Shown here piece by piece: positions 44,422-53,154 of a stretch of 64,000 nucleotides of DNA (its first letter is position 1; each line of letters opens with the position of its first letter). The notes below the pieces were generated by a model. It saw only the letters and a list, made by a program, of their open reading frames with translations. It ran no database searches and had not been told where the DNA came from. Origin of the DNA: an uncultured Clostridium sp. (GTDB lineage Bacteria; Bacillota; Clostridia; Lachnospirales; Lachnospiraceae). The position numbers and the translations under genes are program-made. The stretch covers positions 1 to 64,000 of the forward strand of contig CAKSBP010000010.1 of NCBI GenBank assembly GCA_934438135.1, written 5' to 3'.

Positions 44422-45144
44422 GTGGAACAGGATTTTTTGGAGACAGAAATACAAAAGAGTGAGATGCTGCATAAGATAGGAACATTAAAGGAAAAGACAT
44501 TGCACTCAATGTTAAAACATTATATTGAGCCGGATGAATCGAAGCAGGAAATTAAGGTGGGGAGATATTACGTGGATATTTTAAATGAAAATGGAGTCAT
44601 TGAAGTGCAGACTCAGAATTTTAATCTGCTTCGAAAAAAGCTGACGGCATTGCTTCCGGAATATAAGGTGACGATTGTGTATCCGATTACGTATGAAAAA
44701 TGGCTGTATTGGATTAATGAAGAGACAGGAGAAATTTCTAAGAAAAGGAAATCTCCTAAGAAGGGGACATTTTATCGGTCTTTATTTGAACTATATAAAA
44801 TAAAACCGTATTTAACAGAGGAAAATCTGTCCTTACGGCTTATGTTGATTAATATGGATGAATACCGCCTTTTAAATGGATGGAGTGAAGATAAAAAGAG
44901 AGGTTCTTCTCGGCATGACAGGATTCCATCGAAGGTAGTAGATGAATGTTGGATCGAAAAGCTGGAAGATTACAGAAAATTAATTCCAGATATGCTTGTG
45001 GAACCATTTACAACAAAGGATTATGCAGCGGAAACCAAACTGTCTTTAAAGGTGGCACAGACAGGATTAAATGTGCTGTTTTATGTAGGGGCAGTGGAAC
45101 GGGTTGGGAAAAAAGGCTCTGCCTATCTATACCAGAGGACATAG
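44422..45144 (+). CDS. Unrecognised protein, possible PD-(D/E)XK nuclease-like domain plus winged helix
   Basis: I do not recognise a named family. This 240-residue soluble protein begins with a helix containing KEKTLHSMLKHYIEPDES. A beta-rich part then places D52 in RYYVDIL and E61-V-Q63 in VIEVQTQNF, a spacing like the D...ExK(Q) active site of PD-(D/E)XK nucleases. The C-terminal 75 residues (EPFTTKDYAAETKLSLKVAQTGLNVLFYVGAVERVG) look like a winged helix. The start is GTG behind AAGGTGG. It stands alone between tRNA-Arg and nfo. The nuclease reading is inference only. Confidence 0.55.
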   Translation: MEQDFLETEIQKSEMLHKIGTLKEKTLHSMLKHYIEPDESKQEIKVGRYYVDILNENGVIEVQTQNFNLLRKKLTALLPEYKVTIVYPITYEKWLYWINEETGEISKKRKSPKKGTFYRSLFELYKIKPYLTEENLSLRLMLINMDEYRLLNGWSEDKKRGSSRHDRIPSKVVDECWIEKLEDYRKLIPDMLVEPFTTKDYAAETKLSLKVAQTGLNVLFYVGAVERVGKKGSAYLYQRT

Positions 45145-45182
45145 AGGCAGAGACAGTAAGGCAGAGAAGAACAACAGATCTG

Positions 45183-46091
45183 TTATTTCAGGTTCTTCGC
45201 CAGTATTTTATCTTTTAATTCAGGATCAAAGGTTCCATTTTTAAGCATTTCAATTTCTTCTTTATAGGGAGCAAAAGATTTCTTTTTATCTTCTGGATGT
45301 GGAATATAAGGTGTCTCTAAGATTTTAGGAACATTTTCAAAATCCGGATGCATAACAATGTAGTGAAGTGCATGGTAGCCAATATTTCCAAATCCAATAT
45401 TTTCGTGACGGTCTTTCTTTGCACCAGGGACATTCTTGCTGTCATTGATGTGGAAGACGCTGATTTGGTCTTTGCCAATTAGTTTATCAAATTGTGCGAT
45501 AACACCGTCAAAATCGTTAATAATATCGTATCCGCTATCGCTTGTATGACAGGTATCAAAGCAGACACGAAGCTTATCATTATATTTTACACCATCATAG
45601 ATGGCGGCTAATTCTTCGAAGCTTTTTCCAATCTCGCTTCCTTTTCCAGCCATAGTTTCCAGTGCAATATTCACTGGAGTGTCTGGAGTTAGGACTTCAT
45701 TTAATCCTTTAATAATCTGGTTTATACCGGTTTCTTCTCCGGCACCAACGTGTGCACCTGGATGGAGAACAATATTTTTACTGCCCATGGCAGCAGAACG
45801 TTCAATTTCAACCCGCAGGAAATTTACTGCCAGTTCAAAAGTTTCGGGTTTTGTTGTATTGCCAAGATTGATGATATAAGGAGCATGAATGACAAATTCA
45901 TCAATATTGTTCTCTTTCATCAATGCCTGGGCTTTGTCTATATTTAATTCACTAATGTCTTTTCGTCTGGTATTTTGCGGAGCACCAGTATATACCATAA
46001 ATGTATTGGCACCATAGGAAAGTGCTTCCTCAACTGAGCCAAGGAACATTTTTTTTCCATTCATACCAACATGGCTTCCGATTTTTAACAT
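45183..46091 (-). CDS. nfo: Deoxyribonuclease IV (AP endonuclease, Nfo)
   Basis: A 302-residue zinc-dependent TIM-barrel endonuclease that cuts 5' of abasic sites in base-excision repair. Metal-binding signatures are NIVLHPGAHVGAG, NIALETMAGKGSE, RVCFDTCHTSDSGYD and the C-terminal SVFHINDSKN, KDRHENIGFGNIG. The start at 46091 follows AGGTATACT; a longer in-frame start has no ribosome site. It is transcribed opposite to its neighbours. Confidence 0.95.
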   Translation of the reverse strand: MLKIGSHVGMNGKKMFLGSVEEALSYGANTFMVYTGAPQNTRRKDISELNIDKAQALMKENNIDEFVIHAPYIINLGNTTKPETFELAVNFLRVEIERSAAMGSKNIVLHPGAHVGAGEETGINQIIKGLNEVLTPDTPVNIALETMAGKGSEIGKSFEELAAIYDGVKYNDKLRVCFDTCHTSDSGYDIINDFDGVIAQFDKLIGKDQISVFHINDSKNVPGAKKDRHENIGFGNIGYHALHYIVMHPDFENVPKILETPYIPHPEDKKKSFAPYKEEIEMLKNGTFDPELKDKILAKNLK

Positions 46092-46202
46092 AGTATACCT
46101 CCATTCTTGCAATCTAAGTGATGTTATTATACACTAGGTATAGTTTATTTACAATGTTGCCCATAGTAAGGAATATTGTTTATTATAGGAGGAAAACAAG
46201 TC

Positions 46203-47609
46203 GTGTACTTAAAAGATAAATTAAATCAATATGCAAAAGAAGACTATTATCCTTTTCATATGCCTGGACATAAGAGAAATACCCAGCTGACAGGTTTTTT
46301 TAATCCTTATGAAATCGATATTACGGAAATTGATGGTATGGATAATATGCATGATGCAAAGGGTGTTATTAAAAATTCTATGGAACGTGCAGCACGTCTA
46401 TATCAGTCGGAACATACGTATTTTCTCATAAATGGAAGTACTTCTGGTAATTTGATTGGAATCTGTGCTTCTACCAAAAAGGGGGATAAAATTTTAATCG
46501 CCCGTAATTGTCATAAGTCAGCTTATCAGGCAATTTTCCTCAATGAGTTAAATCCAGTGTACCTTTATCCACAATTCAACCAGAAAAAAGGGATACAGTG
46601 TGGATATACTGCGGCGTATATTGAAGAAATGTTGATAAAACATCCAGATGTAAAACTCGTTATGTTAGTATCCCCAACTTACGAAGGTGTTATTTCGGAA
46701 ATTGATAAAATAGCCGAAATAGTTCATAAGAGAGGAATTCCGTTGATGGTGGATGAAGCACACGGTGCTCATTTTGGATTCTGTGAAGGATTTCCGAAAA
46801 GTTCGGTACAGCAGGGAGCAGATATTGTTGTCCACAGTGTTCATAAAACACTGCCGGCATTTACGCAGACTGCATTGTTACACATAAATGGAAGTCTTGT
46901 GGATGCAGAGAAAATAAAATATTATTATTCGGTTTTCCAAAGTTCCAGCCCATCGTATATCTTTATGTGTGGAATTGATCATTGCATGGAATTAATAGAA
47001 AATAGAGGCGATGAATTATTTGAGAATCTGAAGGATATGTTAGATGCATTTTACAAAAAAACGGAGCAGTTACAGCACATTCAGGTACTTCAGCCAGAGG
47101 CAGGAAGAGACTGTTCCAAATTGGTAATATCCACAAGAAACACGAATATGACAGGCCCGCAGCTTTATGATATACTGTTAGAAAAATACAAGCTTCAGAT
47201 GGAAATGGTGGCAAAGGATTACGTTTTGGGGATTGCAAGTATTGGAGATACCAGAGAAGGATTTAAACGGCTGGAAAAAGCACTTTTTGAAATTGATAAA
47301 ATGGCAGAGATAAGAGAAAGTGTAGATAATAAGGCAGAGATAAATTATGAATCAGTACAGAATGAGACGATAATGAATTCTTATGAAGTGCTTCATCAAA
47401 GCAGGCATGAAATTCTATTTGCGGAAAGTGAAGGACAGACAGCAGGTGCATTTGTGAATGTGTATCCGCCAGGTATTCCGCTTTTGGCACCAGGAGAACG
47501 GATTAGTGCATTGGTTATCCGGAAAATTGAAAGTTATTTGAAGGCGGGATTGGAAATTCAAGGTCTGCGGGATAAAAAATTTATAAGTATTGTTAATAGA
47601 GAGGGCTGA
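46203..47609 (+). CDS. Orn/Lys/Arg decarboxylase (YaaO/SpeA-like)
   Basis: A 468-residue PLP-dependent fold-I decarboxylase. N-terminal YPFHMPGHKRN and INGSTSGNLIGI are family hallmarks. The PLP lysine is in VVHSVHKTLPAFTQTALLH, preceded by MVDEAHGAH. It lacks the receiver-like wing domain of inducible enterobacterial enzymes, as do B. subtilis YaaO and SpeA. It should make cadaverine, putrescine or agmatine; the substrate cannot be chosen from sequence. The start is GTG at 46203, 10 nt after AGGAGG. Confidence 0.87.
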   Translation: MYLKDKLNQYAKEDYYPFHMPGHKRNTQLTGFFNPYEIDITEIDGMDNMHDAKGVIKNSMERAARLYQSEHTYFLINGSTSGNLIGICASTKKGDKILIARNCHKSAYQAIFLNELNPVYLYPQFNQKKGIQCGYTAAYIEEMLIKHPDVKLVMLVSPTYEGVISEIDKIAEIVHKRGIPLMVDEAHGAHFGFCEGFPKSSVQQGADIVVHSVHKTLPAFTQTALLHINGSLVDAEKIKYYYSVFQSSSPSYIFMCGIDHCMELIENRGDELFENLKDMLDAFYKKTEQLQHIQVLQPEAGRDCSKLVISTRNTNMTGPQLYDILLEKYKLQMEMVAKDYVLGIASIGDTREGFKRLEKALFEIDKMAEIRESVDNKAEINYESVQNETIMNSYEVLHQSRHEILFAESEGQTAGAFVNVYPPGIPLLAPGERISALVIRKIESYLKAGLEIQGLRDKKFISIVNREG

Positions 47610-47611
47610 AA

Positions 47612-48199
47612 ATGTCTAAAATATTTATTGTAATGGGAAAAAGTGCAACTGGAAAAGATACCATTTTTAAACGTCTTGTTCAAAATGACAGAGTAAAGTT
47701 AAAGACAATTATCCCATATACAACAAGGCCTGTACGTACAGGGGAAAGCAATGGAGTGGAGTATTTTTTTGTTTCCGAAGAAGAAATGAGAAATATGGAT
47801 CGTGCCGGAAAAATTATTGAGGTACGGAAATACCAGACTGTATTAGGAGACTGGTACTATTTTACGGCCGATGACGGGCAGATTCAGGTAGGCTCTAATG
47901 CTTATCTTATGATTACCACGCTGGAAGCATATGAAAAGATCCGTGATTTTTATGGAAAAGAGCAGGTGGTACCGGTTTATATTGAAGTAGAAGATGGGGA
48001 ACGGTTGACCCGGGCGCTTGCCAGGGAAAAGCAGGATAAAAATCCAAAATTCGATGAACTGTGTCGCAGATATCTGGCAGATCAGAAGGATTTTGCGGAA
48101 GAAAATCTTCTACGTCTTGGAATTACGAGACGATATCAGAATCAGGATATTGAACAGTGTGTTGATGAGATTTTAAGTGATATTGAAAAGATGTTATGA
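47612..48199 (+). CDS. Guanylate kinase-like protein
   Basis: A 195-residue P-loop kinase (GKSATGKDT, residues 9-17) with the guanylate-kinase nucleotide region PYTTRPVRTGESNGVEYFFVSEEEM. It would phosphorylate GMP to GDP, although true substrate use is untested and a second gmk usually exists near rpoZ. It starts 2 nt after the decarboxylase gene, in the slot held by tmk in the B. subtilis yaaO-tmk-yaaR-holB cluster. Confidence 0.82.
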   Translation: MSKIFIVMGKSATGKDTIFKRLVQNDRVKLKTIIPYTTRPVRTGESNGVEYFFVSEEEMRNMDRAGKIIEVRKYQTVLGDWYYFTADDGQIQVGSNAYLMITTLEAYEKIRDFYGKEQVVPVYIEVEDGERLTRALAREKQDKNPKFDELCRRYLADQKDFAEENLLRLGITRRYQNQDIEQCVDEILSDIEKML

Positions 48200-48245
48200 T
48201 ATAATAAAGGTATGCAGGACAATAGCGGAAAGGGAGGGCTAAAAT

Positions 48246-48686
48246 ATGGAGCTTAAGATAAACCAAATGCAGCAGGTGAATCAGGCAGTGCAGAGACAGC
48301 AGGTGCCTCAGAATGAAGAAGCCTTTAAATTTGTTCTGGCAAGCAGTATTGAAGACAGTGAGCTTCAAGCAAGGCTGACCCTCGTAATGGAAGATATTGT
48401 CCAGCAGGGAAAAAAGCTTGGAAAACGTATGGATGTACGTGATATGAAGCACTATCGCCAGTTAATTAAAGAGTTTATGAATGAAATTGTAAACCGTTCC
48501 CACAAGTTTAGCCGGGAAAATTTTCTGGATAGAAGAGGACGCCATCGTGTTTATGGTATTATTAAGCAGGTGGACACAAAGCTGGATGAACTGGCTCAGG
48601 AACTAATTAAAGATGAGAAAGACCACATTGCAGTTTTAGGAAAAATAGATGAGATACGAGGCCTTCTTCTGGATATCCTTACATAA
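48246..48686 (+). CDS. YaaR family protein (DUF327)
   Basis: A 146-residue mainly helical protein. RLTLVMEDIVQQGKKLGKRMDVRDMKHYRQLIKEFM and RHRVYGIIKQVDTKLDELAQ match DUF327/YaaR. Function is unknown, but the gene is conserved next to holB. It lies 5 nt before the next open frame. Confidence 0.87.
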   Translation: MELKINQMQQVNQAVQRQQVPQNEEAFKFVLASSIEDSELQARLTLVMEDIVQQGKKLGKRMDVRDMKHYRQLIKEFMNEIVNRSHKFSRENFLDRRGRHRVYGIIKQVDTKLDELAQELIKDEKDHIAVLGKIDEIRGLLLDILT

Positions 48687-48703
48687 AGGAGATGGAAAAA
48701 AGG

Positions 48704-49699
48704 ATGACAAAGTTTAAAGATGTAATAGGACATGAAAAAATAATTGAACATATGCAGGCAGCTATTTTACGTGGAAAGGTATCGCATGCATATATTTTGA
48801 ATGGAGAAGCAGGTTCGGGAAAGAAAATGCTTGCAGACATTTTTGCAGAAACGCTTCAGTGTGAAGAAAAGGGATTAGAACCATGTGGAAAATGTAAGTC
48901 CTGCCTTCAGGCTGCATCGGACAACCATCCTGATATTATTAAGGTTACACATGAAAAGGCTGGTATCAGCGTTGATGATATTCGCACACAGGTTAATAAT
49001 ACTATTGATATTATGCCTTATAGCAGTAAATATAAAATTTATATTATTCCGGATGCAGATAAGATGACAGAGCAGGCACAGAATGCATTGTTAAAGACCA
49101 TTGAGGAGCCGCCGGCATATGCTGTAATTCTTCTTTTGGTTTCTAATAGCGGCAAGCTTTTATCTACGATTTTATCTAGGTGTGTATCCTTGAATTTAAA
49201 ACCTGTCCCAGCGGATGCAATTACAGAGTATCTGATGAAAAACTATCAGATACCGGATTATAATGCAGAAGTCAGTGCAAAGTTTTCACAGGGAAATGTA
49301 GGTAAGGCGATTCGTTATGCAGCATCAGAAGAATTTACAGAAGCAAAAGATAAAGTGCTCCATCTTTTAAAATATGTGGATAACATGCCGGTATATGAGC
49401 TGTTACAGGGCATCAAGGAACTGGGGGAACACAAACTGGAGATTTATGATTATATTGATTTGATGATGCTGTGGTACCGTGATGTTTTATTATATAAAGT
49501 TACAGGAAATCCCAATACATTGCTGTTTCGTGAGGAACTTTCTTCAATTAAAAAACAGGCAGAGCAGTGTGGATATGAAGGCATTGAGCAGATTATAAAA
49601 GCAATGGATAAGGCAAAAGAACGTTTAAGAGCGAACGTTAATTTCGATATAGCAATGGAATTAATGTTATTGGTTATAAAGGAGAATGGGAATGGTTAA
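48704..49699 (+). CDS. holB: DNA polymerase III delta' subunit
   Basis: A 331-residue AAA+ clamp-loader subunit. It has FKDVIGHEKIIEHMQAAI, a degenerate P-loop NGEAGSGKKM (typical of a non-hydrolysing delta'), a zinc module (CEEKGLEPCGKCKSC), DADKMTEQAQNALLKTIEEPP and the ILSRC sensor region. The start at 48704 matches homologues; an ATG four codons earlier directly abuts the ribosome site. It overlaps the next gene by 8 nt. Confidence 0.92.
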   Translation: MTKFKDVIGHEKIIEHMQAAILRGKVSHAYILNGEAGSGKKMLADIFAETLQCEEKGLEPCGKCKSCLQAASDNHPDIIKVTHEKAGISVDDIRTQVNNTIDIMPYSSKYKIYIIPDADKMTEQAQNALLKTIEEPPAYAVILLLVSNSGKLLSTILSRCVSLNLKPVPADAITEYLMKNYQIPDYNAEVSAKFSQGNVGKAIRYAASEEFTEAKDKVLHLLKYVDNMPVYELLQGIKELGEHKLEIYDYIDLMMLWYRDVLLYKVTGNPNTLLFREELSSIKKQAEQCGYEGIEQIIKAMDKAKERLRANVNFDIAMELMLLVIKENGNG

Positions 49700-50594
49700 A
49701 GTAATAGGCGTTAGATTTAGAAAGGCAGGGAAGATTTATTTTTTTGAACCGGGTGATATGGAGATTGAAGTGGGAGACAACGTAATTGTTGAAACAGCTC
49801 GAGGTATCGAGTATGGAAATGTTGTCATTAGAAAATGTGATGTAGAAGAGGATAAAATTATCCAGCCATTGAAACCGGTTATTCGTGTGGCCTCACCAGA
49901 GGATGATCAAATTGAAGCGAGAAATAGAGAAAAAGAAGTTGGAGCATTTCAAATCTGTTTAGAAAAAATTGCAAAGCACGGTTTGGAAATGAAGCTGATT
50001 GACTGTGAATATACATTTGATAACAATAAACTGCTGTTCTATTTTACAGCAGATGGCCGAATCGATTTCAGGGAACTGGTAAAGGATCTGGCATCTGTCT
50101 TTAAGACAAGAATCGAGCTAAGACAGATTGGTGTACGTGACGAGACAAAAATCGTTGGAGGAATTGGAATTTGTGGACGTGCTCTGTGCTGCCATACATT
50201 TTTAAGTGAATTCGCACCAGTTTCTATTAAGATGGCAAAGGAACAGAATCTTTCTTTAAATCCAACTAAGATTTCCGGAGTCTGTGGACGTTTAATGTGC
50301 TGTCTGAAAAATGAACAGGAAGCATACGAAGATTTGAATAGCAGGCTTCCATCGGTTGGTGATATGGTAGAAACTTCAGATCAGTTAAGAGGAGAGGTTC
50401 AGAGTGTAAGCGTATTAAAACAGCTTGTTAAAGTTATTGTAACACTTGAAAACGATGAGAAGGAAGTCCGTGAATATATGGTTTCAGATTTGAAGTTTAA
50501 ACCAAAGAGACGAAAAGAAAAGATTGCAATTGATGCAGAACTGAGAGCCTTGGAAGCGTTAGAGCGTAAGGACTCTGGTTCAAAAATAGATTAA
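49692..50594 (+). CDS. PSP1/YaaT family protein (stage 0 sporulation protein)
   Basis: A 300-residue protein with a PSP1 C-terminal-type domain at about 60-150 and a cysteine-rich signature GGIGICGRALCCHTFL, then SGVCGRLMCCLKNE. In B. subtilis YaaT works with YlbF and YmcA to promote phosphorelay and RNase Y activity. The paired cysteines may hold an iron-sulfur cluster in that complex. The start at 49692 has GGAG 7 nt upstream; an ATG two codons earlier is closer to it. Confidence 0.92.
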   Translation: MVKVIGVRFRKAGKIYFFEPGDMEIEVGDNVIVETARGIEYGNVVIRKCDVEEDKIIQPLKPVIRVASPEDDQIEARNREKEVGAFQICLEKIAKHGLEMKLIDCEYTFDNNKLLFYFTADGRIDFRELVKDLASVFKTRIELRQIGVRDETKIVGGIGICGRALCCHTFLSEFAPVSIKMAKEQNLSLNPTKISGVCGRLMCCLKNEQEAYEDLNSRLPSVGDMVETSDQLRGEVQSVSVLKQLVKVIVTLENDEKEVREYMVSDLKFKPKRRKEKIAIDAELRALEALERKDSGSKID

Positions 50595-50615
50595 CAGCTA
50601 GTAAAGGAAGAAACA

Positions 50616-51356
50616 ATGGAACAATTCTTAAAAGAAGAAGAGCGGCTTGATGAATTGCACCGGAAGGGCTATCAGATTATACAAAATCCCAATAAATTCT
50701 GTTTTGGAATTGATGCGGTACTGTTATCTGGATTTGCTAAGGTGAAAACTGGGGCGAAAGTACTGGATCTTGGCACAGGAACGGGAATTATTCCGATTCT
50801 GATGGAAGCCAAGACGAAGGCGGCACATTTTACTGCACTGGAATTACAGCCTGAAAGTGTGGATATGGCACAACGAAGCGTAGCGCTCAATAAGCTGGAG
50901 GAGAAGATTTCTATTGTGGAAGGCGATATTAAGGAAGCCTCTCATATATTTGGAGGGGCTTCTTTTGATGTTGTCACCACGAATCCTCCCTATATGACAG
51001 GAAATCATGGTATTGTAAATCCAGAAATGCCGAAAGCCATTGCAAGGCATGAAATTCATTGTACCTTAGAAGATGTTGTCCGGGAAAGTTCAAAAGTCCT
51101 GAAAATGAATGGAAAGTTTTTTATGGTTCACAGACCATTTCGTCTGGTGGAAATTATCAATCAGCTTTCTAAATATAAATTAGAGGCAAAGCGGCTACGT
51201 TTTGTTCATCCATATGTAGACAAAGAGCCTAATATGGTGTTGATTGAAGCTGTAAAGGGAGGCGGTTCCCAGGTTACCATTGAAAAGCCGCTGATTGTAT
51301 ATGAAAGTCCTAATGTGTATACAAAGGAAATTTACGAAATATACGGCTATGAGTAA
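50616..51356 (+). CDS. tRNA1(Val) (adenine(37)-N6)-methyltransferase-like protein (YabB/TrmN6)
   Basis: A 246-residue SAM methyltransferase. Motif I is VLDLGTGTGIIPIL and the N6-adenine catalytic motif NPPY is at VTTNPPYMTG. The N-terminal QNPNKFCFGIDAVLL is typical of YabB. It probably methylates an adenine in tRNA. Its position before rsmI matches the B. subtilis yabB-yazA-yabC order. Confidence 0.88.
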   Translation: MEQFLKEEERLDELHRKGYQIIQNPNKFCFGIDAVLLSGFAKVKTGAKVLDLGTGTGIIPILMEAKTKAAHFTALELQPESVDMAQRSVALNKLEEKISIVEGDIKEASHIFGGASFDVVTTNPPYMTGNHGIVNPEMPKAIARHEIHCTLEDVVRESSKVLKMNGKFFMVHRPFRLVEIINQLSKYKLEAKRLRFVHPYVDKEPNMVLIEAVKGGGSQVTIEKPLIVYESPNVYTKEIYEIYGYE

Positions 51357-51368
51357 AGGAGAGTCAAC

Positions 51369-52214
51369 ATGTCAGGAATGCTTTATTTGTGCGCAACCCC
51401 GATTGGAAATCTGGAAGATATGTCGTATCGGGCAATACGGACGTTGCAGGAAGTGGATTTAATTGCAGCAGAAGATACGAGAAACAGTATTAAACTGCTG
51501 AATCACTTTGAAATAAAAACACCTATGACCAGTTATCATGAATTCAATAAATATGATAAGGCAGATTATCTGGTTCAGAAATTAAATGAGGGAATGAATA
51601 TTGCAGTTATCACAGATGCAGGAACACCTGGAATTTCAGATCCGGGTGAAGAGTTGGTGAAAAAGGCATTAGAAGCTGGGATTAAGGTAACCACAATTCC
51701 AGGGCCGGCAGCATTTGTAAATGCACTGATTATTTCCGGAAAATCATCCAGAAGATTTGTATTTGAAGCATTTCTTCCATCAGATAAAAAAGAGCGTCAG
51801 AAAGTTTTACAATCCTTTAAGGATGAAACGAGGACAATTATTATGTATGAGGCACCACATCGTCTGAAAAAGACTTTGGTAGAGTTACAAGTGGTATTAG
51901 GCAACCGAAATATTTCTCTTTGCAAAGAATTAACGAAGCGGCATGAAAACGTATTTAGTACGACTATTGAGGAAGCTCTGGCTTATTATCAGGAAAATGA
52001 TCCGAAAGGTGAATTTGTATTGATAATTGAAGGGCGTCCACAGGAAGATCTGGAGGAAGAAAGCATCCGTAAGTGGGATAAGGTTTCTTTGAATGAGCAT
52101 ATGAAGATTTATCTGGATAAGGGAATGACTAAGAAGGAAGCCATGAAGGCTGTGGCGGCAGACCGTGGGGTTTCTAAAAGGGACGTTTATCAATGGCTGT
52201 TGGAAGAAGAATAG
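51369..52214 (+). CDS. rsmI: 16S rRNA (cytidine(1402)-2'-O)-methyltransferase RsmI
   Basis: A 281-residue tetrapyrrole-methylase-fold enzyme. Signatures are LCATPIGNLEDMSYRAI, AAEDTRNSIKLLNHF, ITDAGTPGISDPGEELV and EAPHRLKKTL. It methylates the ribose of C1402 in the ribosomal decoding centre. A C-terminal KKEAMKAVAADRGVSKRDVYQWLL helix-turn-helix-like tail is also family-typical. It is the last gene of the run, with a terminator following. Confidence 0.95.
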   Translation: MSGMLYLCATPIGNLEDMSYRAIRTLQEVDLIAAEDTRNSIKLLNHFEIKTPMTSYHEFNKYDKADYLVQKLNEGMNIAVITDAGTPGISDPGEELVKKALEAGIKVTTIPGPAAFVNALIISGKSSRRFVFEAFLPSDKKERQKVLQSFKDETRTIIMYEAPHRLKKTLVELQVVLGNRNISLCKELTKRHENVFSTTIEEALAYYQENDPKGEFVLIIEGRPQEDLEEESIRKWDKVSLNEHMKIYLDKGMTKKEAMKAVAADRGVSKRDVYQWLLEEE

Positions 52215-52254
52215 AGAAAAATTATATTCCGATTGCATGGCTTCATTGGATTAA

Positions 52255-52292
52255 AAAAACAGATAAGATGAGGGGTATCTTATCTGTTTTTC
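52255..52292. terminator. Terminator between rsmI and abrB
   Basis: A 14-bp stem (AAAACAGATAAGAT 52257-52270 with ATCTTATCTGTTTT 52277-52290), with A and T tracts for both directions, between convergent genes. Confidence 0.9.
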
Positions 52293-52321
52293 TATATAAC
52301 CAAAGTTGTTATATGTAGGGA

Positions 52322-52579
52322 TTATTCAATGATTCCAGCGATCTTAGCAAGCTGAACAATTGAATCTTTGGATACTTTTTTACCGCAGAAATCAACTAAG
52401 TCATTCTTTTCTCCTGTAAAGATATCAGTTGGCTCATATTTTGTAAGAATAATTTTGTCTTCATCAACGTAGATTTCCAATGGATCTCTTTCGCCAACAC
52501 CTAATGTTCTTCTTAATTCGATTGGAAGTGTGATACGTCCAAGCTCGTCTAACTTTCTAACAATACCTGTACTTTTCAT
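52322..52579 (-). CDS. AbrB/SpoVT-family transcriptional regulator
   Basis: An 85-residue protein. The N-terminal swapped-hairpin DNA-binding domain is STGIVRKLDELGRITLPIELRRTLGVGERDPLEIYVDEDKIILTKY. The C-terminal part (FCGKKVSKDSIVQLAKIAGI) is a multimerisation tail. It is similar to transition-state regulators AbrB and Abh. The ribosome site is AAAGGAG. Upstream an inverted GCCGAT...ATCGGC pair (about 52669-52695) could be an autoregulatory site. Confidence 0.92.
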   Translation of the reverse strand: MKSTGIVRKLDELGRITLPIELRRTLGVGERDPLEIYVDEDKIILTKYEPTDIFTGEKNDLVDFCGKKVSKDSIVQLAKIAGIIE

Positions 52580-53154
52580 TTGTCAATGCTCCTTTGAAAT
52601 ATTTTTTAATTATTTTATACATAAAATATAACACTAATGGAGATGATATACAATTTAATATATTATGCCGATATAGCACTATTTTAATAATCGGCCAGTA
52701 AAAAAACAGAAAATTATGTAAAATGGAAAAGATTTACTATTTGGAGTGAAGAAATATGGAGACTTTGAAAGTCTAATTTATAGGGATTTTGATGAAAAAG
52801 GAAATGATTGTAAAGAATAAAACTCACAAATAAATCAAAATATTTCAAGAAAATAATAATAAAACTTTTTTACAGTTCCAGAACCTAGGATTTTACATAT
52901 TAAAAAAATCCTAGATGTAGAAAAATTTTATTATTTCTCTTCTCTAATAGATACTATTTATACTACTATAAAAACATAGTAAAAGCAAATGATACATTTG
53001 GCACAGGTTCATAAAATAGTCCAATTTTTTTTCATTAAGTTTGGAAGATATGTACTTTCATTTTTCGAGGAATTGTGCTATTGTTAGTGCTGGTAAAATA
53101 AACCACGGAATTATCATGGATTTTCGTAACTAGAAAGAAAGGAGAAGATAGAAA
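52580..53154. other. 575-bp AT-rich gap between abrB and the transporter gene
   Basis: No gene is supported. It contains a GCCGAT...ATCGGC dyad near the abrB promoter and a 10-bp inverted repeat CTAGGATTTT / AAAATCCTAG (52885-52894, 52905-52914) with no T-run after it. Small start-stop pairs exist (for example a 6-codon frame near 52756), but none looks coding. The ribosome site for the next gene is AAAGGAGAAGATAG. Confidence 0.5.

Noticed and set aside
44253..45144. Integrated element at tRNA-Arg
   Set aside because: There is no integrase, no repeat of the tRNA 3' end within the next several kb, and no shift in base composition.
52756..52840. Tiny start-stop pairs with ribosome-like sequence in the abrB upstream gap
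   Set aside because: The frames are only 6 and about 13 codons long, with no sign of conserved content; too little to call.
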